Assembly (NCBI GenBank): GCA_964526225.1
Contig: CAZGLL010000004.1
Location: 6,257 to 70,256 of the forward strand
Source: DRYM01 sp964526225
GTDB taxonomy: Archaea > Thermoproteota > Thermoprotei_A > EX4484-217-1
Length of the DNA stretch: 64,000 nt
Direction of reading: 5' to 3'
Within the stretch, counting starts at the first letter, position 1. Each line of letters opens with the position of its first letter. Under the pieces are notes generated by a model. That model ran no database searches. It was not told where the DNA came from and saw only the letters and a program-made list of their open reading frames with translations. The translations under genes and the position numbers were made by a program. This document shows positions 35,915 to 43,037 of this stretch, piece after piece.

Positions 35915-35952
35915 CCAGAGCCCCGCATCCTTGACCGCTAGACGACCCGGCT
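35915..35952 (-). tRNA. 5' half of split tRNA-Gln(CUG)
   Basis: On the minus strand 35952-35915 reads acceptor AGCCGGG, T8, D arm GTCT/GGAT with GG in the loop, CGGGG anticodon-stem 5' arm, then C32 T33 and anticodon CTG, G37. The next bases start the intervening piece (C CC GCG then CCGGACCG...). The bulge GGC is cut after its second base and the central helix is CTCT with GGAG from the other half. Joined to 34955-34918 it gives a 76-base tRNA with all helices paired. The TATA-like CTATACACAT near 35975-35983 is in promoter position. Confidence 0.9.
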
Positions 35953-36038
35953 TCTTTTTAGTCAGAAAATAACTATGTGTATAGGGGTTTTAAGGGTTTC
36001 TTTAAAATCTAAATAAGTTAAGCTTATATTATATGTGT

Positions 36039-36046
36039 TACATGTA
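36039..36046. promoter_or_regulatory. Palindrome TACATGTA in front of the RHH regulator gene
   Basis: The 8-base palindrome lies between a TATA box (TTATATTATA, 36024-36033) and the predicted start of transcription at the GTG at 36055, within a longer near-symmetric GTTACATGTATTAC. The position suits autoregulation by the ribbon-helix-helix protein encoded next. Confidence 0.45.
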
Positions 36047-36054
36047 TTACAGAG

Positions 36055-36558
36055 GTGACAGAGGTGTCTGAAAATAAGGGAAAGCCTGAAGAAGAGGATA
36101 AGGGTAAGAAGAAAACTGTTACGATTAGGAATATTGATGAAGAACTCTACGCTAAAGCATCGGCTCTCGCAAAGAGCATAGGAGAATCTGTAGGAGAAAT
36201 AATCAATGAAGCCCTTAGAGCGTTCCTAGCGATAGCTGAAGGATCAATAGGGTTTGCTCAGAAAGTAAAGGAGGGCGTCGAAGCAACAATGAAAACGACC
36301 ACTGTAAGCGACCTAGAAGAATTAACAATAACGAGTAAGGATTTAGAGGAAATTGAAGGAAGAGTAAGGTTCAGGAACATTAAGAAACTTGTAGTGGACA
36401 ACAGTGTAACATGGGAACTTTTCGATAAGAAAATCGCGTCAATAGTTTTCGTAGACAAAGTAGTGCTTCCTAAACACATACCTAAGCTTAAAGCGCTCTC
36501 AAAAATGAAGCTTGTAAAGAAAATTGAACAATTTAAAGAGGAAGAAGAGGGTAGTTGA
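36055..36558 (+). CDS. Ribbon-helix-helix DNA-binding protein
   Basis: The 167-residue protein has a charged lead, then KKTVTIRNIDEELYAKASALAKSIGESVGEIINEALRAFL (about 20-59), the beta-strand and two helices of the RHH (CopG/Arc) fold. The C-terminal 100 residues, with two IRFRN-like strands, may bind a ligand or another subunit. It begins with GTG at 36055 with a TATA box 27 bases in front and no leader. A palindrome is in the promoter. It overlaps the convergent LysE-like gene by 26 bases. Confidence 0.8.
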   Translation: MTEVSENKGKPEEEDKGKKKTVTIRNIDEELYAKASALAKSIGESVGEIINEALRAFLAIAEGSIGFAQKVKEGVEATMKTTTVSDLEELTITSKDLEEIEGRVRFRNIKKLVVDNSVTWELFDKKIASIVFVDKVVLPKHIPKLKALSKMKLVKKIEQFKEEEEGS

Positions 36559-37192
36559 AAACAGATTTAGTGATAAAGTGTAATCCAAAAACTATAAGTA
36601 ATAAGCCTAAAGCTGCAATAAAATACCTATATCTTTTCTCTTTTAAAACATTCCTACCTATAAAAGACATATGAGCTGTCACCATAAGCCATACATAATC
36701 CATCCATACGTGAGCTATGTATATTAGTGGCAAGAAAATATAGGGAAGAATCCTTAAAGTTGCATAAATAAATGTTGAACCTATAAATAGCCACCACAAG
36801 ATGAAGAACGGATTGAAAGCTGAAAGAGCAATACCCATGAATAGAGGTCCCTTACTTCCGAATTTGTTAAGAAACGAACTATTTAAACTAGCACCTTTAC
36901 TCTTTAAAGCATCAACTAATTCCAAAATTCCAAAAATAATCATTGTTAATCCCCCTAAAACACCTAGTAGTAAAGCTACTTCACCAATCATTATGACCGA
37001 GAATATTCCGAAAGCAATCATTAAGAAAAGCGGAAATTCAACAATAGTATGGCCGATGGACATTTTTAAACCGGCTTTCCACCCTTCTCTTGATCCGAAG
37101 ATGAGGTTTGTAACGAATAATGGTCCTGGAGCTAAAGCTCCGGTAGCTGTTAAAACCTGAATAGTAATTATAAGGTTAATTAAGGGATCCAA
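36533..37192 (-). CDS. LysE-type amino acid exporter
   Basis: The 219-residue protein has six hydrophobic segments; TGALAPGPLFVTNLIFGSREGWKAGLKMSIGHT near 17-49 is the LysE opening. LNPFFILWW-like AFNPFFILWW near 125 is also typical. It starts with TTG at 37192 one base after the stop of the HD gene, hence co-transcribed. Substrates for LysE relatives range from basic amino acids to threonine; none can be named. Confidence 0.85.
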   Translation of the reverse strand: MDPLINLIITIQVLTATGALAPGPLFVTNLIFGSREGWKAGLKMSIGHTIVEFPLFLMIAFGIFSVIMIGEVALLLGVLGGLTMIIFGILELVDALKSKGASLNSSFLNKFGSKGPLFMGIALSAFNPFFILWWLFIGSTFIYATLRILPYIFLPLIYIAHVWMDYVWLMVTAHMSFIGRNVLKEKRYRYFIAALGLLLIVFGLHFITKSVFNYPLLPL

Positions 37193-37193
37193 G

Positions 37194-37865
37194 TTACTCT
37201 AAACCTTCTATTTCTCTTTCAAGCTTGTCAAGGAAGTTTATCATGTACTCATATCTTTTAATAGCTAATTTTTTTCCCTTACGTGTCCACATAAGGTCTT
37301 TTAATTTGAACAGTTTCTCATAGAAATGGTCTATTGCTTCATCCAAAGTTCTCCTCTTATAAGCGGACTCCATAAAGACCCTCATTATCCCCACAGCACC
37401 TAAAGCGTCAAGCTTATCTGCATCGCTAAGAATCATTCCCTCAACTGTTTTGGGCTTATGTCCCAGGGTGAAACTATGGGATAAAATAGCGTCCTTTACT
37501 TTCTCAATGAATTCCCTTGGAAAACCGTATTGCTCAAGAATTCTCTGAGCCATTTCAGCGCTTAAAATGGCATGATGCTTATGTAAATCTTGTTCCTCTA
37601 TTCTTCCAACATCATGTAGGAGAACAGCCAACTTTAATGCGGCGGAATCATATTTTCCCTTATATTCCTCAGCTAATTTGAAAGCTAACTTCATAACTCT
37701 TTCAACATGTGGAAATCCATGAACAGGGTCATTTCCTAAGGTTTCTCTAACTAAATCCTCTATATCCTTAATAGCTTTGTTCTTTGACCCATTGTCGCTT
37801 CGAGAGTCATCTTTCAGTTTACTAAGCTTCTCAGATAAAGTCTTTAATGTGGAATGTTTGCTCAT
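37194..37865 (-). CDS. HD-domain phosphohydrolase
   Basis: The 223-residue protein has GFPHVERVMKLA near 45-56, LLHDVGRIEEQ near 76, HHAILSAEMA near 90 and DADKLDALGAVGIMR near 136, which give the metal-binding His, His-Asp and Asp of an HD hydrolase. The substrate is not clear; nucleotides are usual. It is upstream of the LysE-like gene. Confidence 0.87.
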   Translation of the reverse strand: MSKHSTLKTLSEKLSKLKDDSRSDNGSKNKAIKDIEDLVRETLGNDPVHGFPHVERVMKLAFKLAEEYKGKYDSAALKLAVLLHDVGRIEEQDLHKHHAILSAEMAQRILEQYGFPREFIEKVKDAILSHSFTLGHKPKTVEGMILSDADKLDALGAVGIMRVFMESAYKRRTLDEAIDHFYEKLFKLKDLMWTRKGKKLAIKRYEYMINFLDKLEREIEGLE

Positions 37866-37953
37866 TTCGAACTATCACCTATTTTCCCCGTTTTCTACAG
37901 CATTAAACATGGTCTTCAATATAAATATTTTGACCTAATATCTCTCGTAAGCT

Positions 37954-38208
37954 TTAAGGGTCTCTGTTGGCGTTGGAAAGAATTATTTCTATGAGTGTAC
38001 CTTCATTGTCAGGTAATCCTTCAAACACTTCTTTCCCATTGACTAACATAATGGGTATTTCGGTATCCGAATCTTTCACTTCAAATTCTACTTGTTTACC
38101 TAAATTTTCCTCAAGAATATCTCTTATCTCCATAAACCAATCCTTTAATGTTTTTACATAGTAGCTATTCTCCATACCGATAATTGTAACTTTAACTTTA
38201 TCAGACAT
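37954..38208 (-). CDS. Small thioredoxin-fold-like protein without cysteines
   Basis: The 84-residue protein looks like a glutaredoxin/thioredoxin-fold domain: a first strand (VKVTIIGM), a helix, and a cis-proline-like strand (TEIPIMLVNGKEVFEGLP) before a final helix. The usual CxxC is missing; MENSYY stands in its place. It may be a structural or binding relative rather than a redox protein. It stands alone on the minus strand. Confidence 0.5.
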   Translation of the reverse strand: MSDKVKVTIIGMENSYYVKTLKDWFMEIRDILEENLGKQVEFEVKDSDTEIPIMLVNGKEVFEGLPDNEGTLIEIILSNANRDP

Positions 38209-38333
38209 TGTTCCGTTCCTCTTAGGATCGAGACTATTCGCTTATTTGGGTACTTGAGTTTTGGAAGCTATGGTAGCATTTAAATACTTTACTGTCTAAA
38301 AGAAGTACTTTAAAAGTAAGAGTTAGGATCCGA

Positions 38334-38470
38334 GATGTGGGGCTCCGTGGTTCAGTAGAGGTCCTGAAAGCCCCCGATGGAAATGAAACTCCGAACCTGA
38401 TGAAGGGGAAGCCCGTGCAAGCATTCAAAGCATCGAAAATACACAAAAGATAAAGCACGGGCAACCACAT
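38334..38470 (+). ncRNA. GC-rich structured RNA candidate upstream of mpgS
   Basis: A 137-base stretch far richer in GC than its surroundings folds by eye into a closing stem ATGTGG/CCACAT (38335-38340/38465-38470), a stem GGGGCT/AGCCCC with inner TTCAG/CTGAA (38351-38355/38364-38368) and an 8-bp stem GCCCGTGC/GCACGGGC (38411-38418/38455-38462). The closing stem and the second compete for two G. CTTTAAAAG at 38308-38316 is a TATA box 27 bases before position 38339, and TTTTTT lies at about 38518. The plus strand is inferred from this. It may be a free RNA or a leader of mpgS. Confidence 0.6.
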
Positions 38471-38552
38471 ACTTATCTACTTCCTTTCTAGATATAGTTA
38501 GAGCAGAAGCATTACCAATTTTTTGATTATAAGCTTTTAGGGATGGTCAGGT

Positions 38553-39740
38553 TTGAGACTGGAAATTCCTAGGTATCTTGAAAGGTTTGGTGCGGTTAAA
38601 ATATACGACGTGCAAAGAGTGATAGAGATTGATGGTGGAGCATCTAAGGAACATAGTGAGGTTTTTGTTTTAAGATTCACTAATGCCGAACTTGGAGAAG
38701 TAGAATCTAACATGGCAATAGTTGTTCCTGTTAAAAATGAGAATCCTAAAGTTCTTGAGGGAGTAATAAGCGGAATCCCTCATGACGTACTTGTCATTGT
38801 CGTTTCTAATTCTACAAGAGAACCCATAGATAGGTACCAAATAGAGTTAGATACGCTCTTAAACCATTATAGGTTCTCCAGAAGACCCATGGTTATTGTC
38901 CATCAGAAAGATCCAGCATGGGCCGAAGCGCTAAGGAAAGTAGGTTATTATGACATTTTAGATAGTAGCAGCGAAGCGGTTAGAGACGGTAAGGGAGAAG
39001 GTATGATTCAAGGGCTAATTTTAGCAAAAGCATTAGGTAGAAAGTATGTAGGTTTCGTAGATTCAGATAACTACATTCCAGGAGCAGTATATGAGTACGT
39101 CAAAATCTACGGGGCAGCTTTTCTATCTTCGAGAACAGACTACGTAATGGTAAGAATAAGGTGGCCTTATAAAACAAAGTTTAGCGGTAGGGGATTCTAC
39201 TTTAGAAGAAGAGGCAGAGTCTCTGAGATAACGAATAGATACATGAATCTCCTAATAGGGAGGCTAACACATTTCGAAACAGACATTGTTAAAACAGCAA
39301 ATTCAGGAGATCACGCAATGAGTATTAAGTTAGCTGAGGAACTTGCTTTTGCAGAAGGATTCGCTATAGAACCGTATGAGCTCATGTTCATATTTGAGGA
39401 ATTCGGAGGTTTCATTAAGAAAATAGCTAATAAGGAAGTAGCTTCTAAAGGTATTGAAATTTTTCAAATAGAACCTAGAAATCCACATGTACATGAGGAA
39501 AGAGGAACAGAACATATTAATGAAATGCTTCTTAAATCCCTTTCAACAATATATCATAGCAAACTATGTGGTAAGGAACTTAAAAAACAAATACTTAATG
39601 AACTCAGAATTAGAGGTATTCTGAAGGAAAATGAGGAACCACCAAAAATAAGGACTATAAGGCCTATTAAAAACGTGGACGTTAAAAAGGTCTTAGAAAT
39701 TTTAGGGGGAAAAGCGGAATCATTGATATTGGCTGAGTAG
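38553..39740 (+). CDS. mpgS: Mannosyl-3-phosphoglycerate synthase
   Basis: The 395-residue GT55 enzyme makes mannosyl-3-phosphoglycerate from GDP-mannose and 3-phosphoglycerate, the first step to the compatible solute mannosylglycerate. MAIVVPVKNENPKVLEGVISGIPHD near 54-78, GEGMIQGLILAKALGRKYVGFVDSDNYIPGAVYEYVK near 148-184 and the FEEFGGF block near 286 are family hallmarks. It starts with TTG at 38553. The phosphatase partner MpgP is not in this window. It is a heat/salt-stress-type gene in thermophiles. Confidence 0.95.
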   Translation: MRLEIPRYLERFGAVKIYDVQRVIEIDGGASKEHSEVFVLRFTNAELGEVESNMAIVVPVKNENPKVLEGVISGIPHDVLVIVVSNSTREPIDRYQIELDTLLNHYRFSRRPMVIVHQKDPAWAEALRKVGYYDILDSSSEAVRDGKGEGMIQGLILAKALGRKYVGFVDSDNYIPGAVYEYVKIYGAAFLSSRTDYVMVRIRWPYKTKFSGRGFYFRRRGRVSEITNRYMNLLIGRLTHFETDIVKTANSGDHAMSIKLAEELAFAEGFAIEPYELMFIFEEFGGFIKKIANKEVASKGIEIFQIEPRNPHVHEERGTEHINEMLLKSLSTIYHSKLCGKELKKQILNELRIRGILKENEEPPKIRTIRPIKNVDVKKVLEILGGKAESLILAE

Positions 39741-39853
39741 TTTTCGGACTCAATTTAGTTTAATATAAGTTTTTCGCATTAACCACTATATTTCTCTATT
39801 TTGGAAAGCATTATTTAATTATTTCAAATCCTTAAACTCTAAGGGATTACCTT

Positions 39854-40345
39854 ATGAAGCTAACAGTAGCTTCTGCTCATCTACCAACAGCACCTAAGGT
39901 TCAAAGAGTATTAGTACATGATAGTTCTAAATGTACTGCTTGCTGCACCTGTATGATAGCTTGTGCTATGAGGCATTTTGGTATAGCCGATCTTAAAAAG
40001 TCATTTATAAAGATAGTATTTAACGAGAAACTTCAAGCTTTCGAAGCAGTATATTGTCATCACTGCGATAATCCTTTCTGTATGAATATATGTCCTGCAG
40101 ATGCTATTTCGAAAGACGAAGTTACAGGTATTGTTAGAATAAATCCGCTTATTTGTGTAGGTTGTGGTTCATGCAACTATGCTTGTCCTTTAGGTGTTCC
40201 AAGGAGAGATCCTCAAATGCATGTTGCTGTAAAGTGTGATTTATGCGAAGGAGATCCGGAATGTGTTAAACAATGTCCTACTCAAGCTTTAAGATATGTT
40301 CCCAGAGAAGAAGCATACTCATTCTTAACTGAGAAATACAGGTGA
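39854..40345 (+). CDS. Hydrogenase-linked polyferredoxin (HycB/CooF-like)
   Basis: The 163-residue protein has four 4Fe-4S sets: CTACCTCMIAC near 27-37, CHHCDNPFCMNICP near 68-81, CVGCGSCNYACP near 100-111 and CDLCEGDPECVKQCP near 128-142. It is an electron-transfer subunit of CooF/HycB type. It starts the hydrogenase operon; a TATA-like ATTATTTAATTATTT is near 39808 and AAGGGA precedes the ATG. It ends 6 bases before the antiporter-like gene. Confidence 0.88.
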   Translation: MKLTVASAHLPTAPKVQRVLVHDSSKCTACCTCMIACAMRHFGIADLKKSFIKIVFNEKLQAFEAVYCHHCDNPFCMNICPADAISKDEVTGIVRINPLICVGCGSCNYACPLGVPRRDPQMHVAVKCDLCEGDPECVKQCPTQALRYVPREEAYSFLTEKYR

Positions 40346-40351
40346 AACGCT

Positions 40352-41497
40352 ATGTTTTTCGAAGTAGTTGCAACACTTGGAATAATAACTTTAGCTATTC
40401 CCGCATTCTTAGCTTTAGTAGAGGACGATATTAAAAGAATAATTGCCTATTCAACGGTTAGCCAAATGGGTTACATTGTTTATAGTATAGGCATAGGAAC
40501 AGTTTTAGGCGTTGCCGGCGCTTTATTCCACGTAATAAACCATGCATTATTAAAGTCAATGCTATTCTTAGCGGCTGGAGCTGTGATCTACGCTACCGGA
40601 ACAAGAAATATTAGAGAACTTGGCGGCCTAGCATATAAAATGCCAGTTACTGCTACGGCTATTCTGATAGGAGGTCTTTCAGTAGCTGGACTACCTCCCT
40701 TAAACGGTTTCGCAAGTAAGCTCTTAATTTACGAAGCTGGATTTGAAAGAGCATTTCACGACCCAACATTTATAGGTAGGCTTTACCTACTTTACACGGT
40801 AATCGCGATTTTCATCGGCGCAGTAACGCTTCTCTACTTTATGAGGCTCTTCTATTCTGTATTTCTCGGTATGCCCTCTAAACTCGCTGAAAAAGCGAAG
40901 GACCCGCCTGTTGCTATGAAGACATCACTAATATTGTTAATGGTGATTTCTATAATATTTGGAATATTCCCGCAAATTCCTGTAGGTTTCATAGTGAACC
41001 CTGCTTTAGCATACATGTTTCCGAAGGCTGGTTTACCCTTAAGTATTTCATATTTTGGCTACAGCACTAACGTAGGCTTCTACACAGCAACATTATTAAC
41101 AATAGTTTTACTAGTAACAGCCAGTATATCGTATGCAATATACGTTTCAGGAAAGAAACTATATGAAAAAGTTACCATAACGCCACCTGTTGTAAGAGAG
41201 TTACATGAGTTCAAATACGAGGTATTTACAGGTGGAGAATATGGAGGCGAACTTTTGCCTCTTGAAGAATTGAAGATTACACCTGAAGAGTTCAACTTTG
41301 CTCTTAAGGAATCATTTTCTTCACTATACAGTTTCTCTAAAGAAGGAGGTATTGAAGGGGTTATTTCGTACATGTTCCATGAGTTTCTAAGTAAAGTAAG
41401 AGAATTAGACATTATAAGATATGTTAAAGTTAGCTCATACGTTCTCGTTTACATATTATTCTTCGTAATAATGCTTTTCCTCGCAACAGCTATGTAG
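40352..41497 (+). CDS. Antiporter-like (NuoL/M/MrpD) hydrogenase subunit, C-terminal half only
   Basis: The 381-residue protein begins right at the EDDIKRIIAYSTVSQMGYI block (near 26-44), which in full-length relatives is after TM7. It continues with the FHVINHALLKSMLFLAAGAV segment (62-81), GLPPLNGFASKLLIYEAG near 120-137 and about four more helices, then a 100-residue hydrophilic part and a last helix near 360. The first half of the channel (TM1 to about 7) is missing, and no open frame upstream supplies it. It is in the hydrogenase operon. Confidence 0.85.
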   Translation: MFFEVVATLGIITLAIPAFLALVEDDIKRIIAYSTVSQMGYIVYSIGIGTVLGVAGALFHVINHALLKSMLFLAAGAVIYATGTRNIRELGGLAYKMPVTATAILIGGLSVAGLPPLNGFASKLLIYEAGFERAFHDPTFIGRLYLLYTVIAIFIGAVTLLYFMRLFYSVFLGMPSKLAEKAKDPPVAMKTSLILLMVISIIFGIFPQIPVGFIVNPALAYMFPKAGLPLSISYFGYSTNVGFYTATLLTIVLLVTASISYAIYVSGKKLYEKVTITPPVVRELHEFKYEVFTGGEYGGELLPLEELKITPEEFNFALKESFSSLYSFSKEGGIEGVISYMFHEFLSKVRELDIIRYVKVSSYVLVYILFFVIMLFLATAM

Positions 41498-41509
41498 GGT
41501 GTAAAGCTT

Positions 41510-42139
41510 ATGGTGCCAAAGGACGTACCTGAAAAATTAGGAGAAATGGTGGTTGAAGTTTATTCGACAGGACCTAAAAGATACATTCTAACGCTTAGCA
41601 GTTACGATAAAATACGTGAGGCTGCGAAAATACTTTTTGATGAAGGCTTCAGAATATCTACAATAACAACTTTAGACCGTGGCTTCTACTTTGAACTACT
41701 TTACCACTTCGTTAAAAAGAACGTTATTGCATCAATTAAAATACTTGTTCCGAAAGGTGAAAGTAAAGTACCTTCAATAACACCTATCATTCCGGGAGCT
41801 AACTGGTTAGAGAGAGAAGTTAGAGATCTCTTCGGAATAGAGTTTGTAGATCATCCTGAACCTAGAAGGGTTGTTTTACCTCCTGATTGGAAGGATGAGC
41901 CACCGCTTAGAAAACCTGTTGCTCCAGAGTTGCCAGAAACTTACGCTAACTACTTTATGTCGCTAGCAACTAAGGCAGCGCTTGCATCCTTAAGCGGCTT
42001 AGCTAAGAGAAGAAGGAAACAAATGGGATTACCTGAAGTTGTAACGCCAGTTCATGAATCTAAAGATGTAATTGATGAAGTAAAGAAGATTTCGAAGGAG
42101 CTAAAAATTGATAGAAAAGTTCCCATAGGAGGGAAGTGA
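41510..42139 (+). CDS. Hydrogenase subunit of NuoC / HycE-N type
   Basis: The 209-residue protein has the NuoC 30-kDa block IIPGANWLEREVRDLFGIEF near 93-112, then HPEPRRVVLPPDWKDEPPLRK. It is the hydrophilic connecting subunit of group 4 hydrogenases and complex I. The ATG overlaps nothing: 12 bases after the antiporter-like stop. The C-terminal 70 residues are basic and not part of the fold. It overlaps the HdrB-like gene by 4 bases. Confidence 0.9.
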   Translation: MVPKDVPEKLGEMVVEVYSTGPKRYILTLSSYDKIREAAKILFDEGFRISTITTLDRGFYFELLYHFVKKNVIASIKILVPKGESKVPSITPIIPGANWLEREVRDLFGIEFVDHPEPRRVVLPPDWKDEPPLRKPVAPELPETYANYFMSLATKAALASLSGLAKRRRKQMGLPEVVTPVHESKDVIDEVKKISKELKIDRKVPIGGK

Positions 42140-43035
42140 CCGATATGGCGCTAAAATACATATTCTATCCGGGATGCTTCATACCCGCAATGCTACCACA
42201 TGTAGAATACAGTATTAGATACGTCTTAAACAAATTAAATGTTGAACTACAGGAAATACCCGATCTTTCATGTTGTCCACCTAAAATTACTAGTGTAGGA
42301 GACTTTAAAGCATGGCTAACTATTTCGGCTAGAAACCTTGCATTAGCGAGTAAACATGGGTTAGACTTACTTACTCCATGTAATGGATGTTTCGAATCAT
42401 ATTTTGAAGCCAAACACTTCATAGAACATAGACCGGACTTAGCGAAAGACCCATTAGACATCTTGAAGAAGCTAGGTTTACCAACAAAAATAGAAAGCAA
42501 CGTTAAACACTTCGTAGAAGTAGTGTATAAGGATGTTGGACTGAATAGGTTGTCCGAAGAAATAGTTAAACCACTTAAGGGGCTTAGAGTCGCTGTACAT
42601 TATGGATGCCACCTTTTCGTAACATCACCTGGAGGAGATATTTGGGAAAAACCGAGAATGATGGATGAAATCCTAAGGACTCTCGGAGCTGAGATAGTTA
42701 GAGACGGTTTAGAGAGAATATGCTGCGGCTTCGTTATGTCAACGATCGATGATACGAAAGCTGTTCTCGAAAGATCCGAAATTAGGTTAAGAAGCGTTAA
42801 GTCATTAGATGTAGATTGTCTTGTAACTCCATGTCCACAATGCCTTATAAGATTTGAGTACAGTCAAATAAAGCTTAGGTCGTTGAAGAATGTAAGATAC
42901 GATTTGCCGGTGGTTCATTTAGCGGAACTTATAGCGATAGCTTTCGGACTTGACCCATTAAAGATGAAATTTGATAGACTACATAGATCCCCTGTTAAAC
43001 CTGTTTTCGAAAAGCTAGTGAAGGAGGGAGGATAG
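42136..43035 (+). CDS. HdrB-like (two CCG domains) protein in a hydrogenase operon
   Basis: The 299-residue protein has two CCG (cysteine-rich) domains: PGCF near 12-15, SCCPP near 45-49 and TPCNGC near 79-84; then HYGCH near 155-159, ICCGF near 196-200 and TPCPQC near 232-237. This is the pattern of HdrB, the heterodisulphide reductase subunit with non-cubane clusters. It starts within the NuoC-like stop (4-base overlap) and ends 2 bases before the large subunit. It is an unusual member of a membrane-bound hydrogenase operon (see findings). Confidence 0.9.
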   Translation: MTDMALKYIFYPGCFIPAMLPHVEYSIRYVLNKLNVELQEIPDLSCCPPKITSVGDFKAWLTISARNLALASKHGLDLLTPCNGCFESYFEAKHFIEHRPDLAKDPLDILKKLGLPTKIESNVKHFVEVVYKDVGLNRLSEEIVKPLKGLRVAVHYGCHLFVTSPGGDIWEKPRMMDEILRTLGAEIVRDGLERICCGFVMSTIDDTKAVLERSEIRLRSVKSLDVDCLVTPCPQCLIRFEYSQIKLRSLKNVRYDLPVVHLAELIAIAFGLDPLKMKFDRLHRSPVKPVFEKLVKEGG

Positions 43036-43037
43036 TT

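Noticed and set aside
35915..35952. A plain tRNA pseudogene
   Set aside because: The bulge-helix-bulge, the full pairing of every tRNA stem and the 17-base complement to the other half are too exact for decay.
38397..38450. Hammerhead ribozyme
   Set aside because: CTGATGA is present and CGAAA follows later, but no stem of the right geometry joins them.
38334..38470. TPP riboswitch
   Set aside because: GAACCTGAT and CTGAA look like parts of one, but the GATAAT...GCG...AGGGA side is absent and the downstream gene is not a thiamine gene.
38335..38470. Intron-bearing tRNA in the GC island
   Set aside because: The GTGGTTCAG stretch looks like a D arm, but there is no T arm (TTCGANNC) or matching acceptor stem on either strand.
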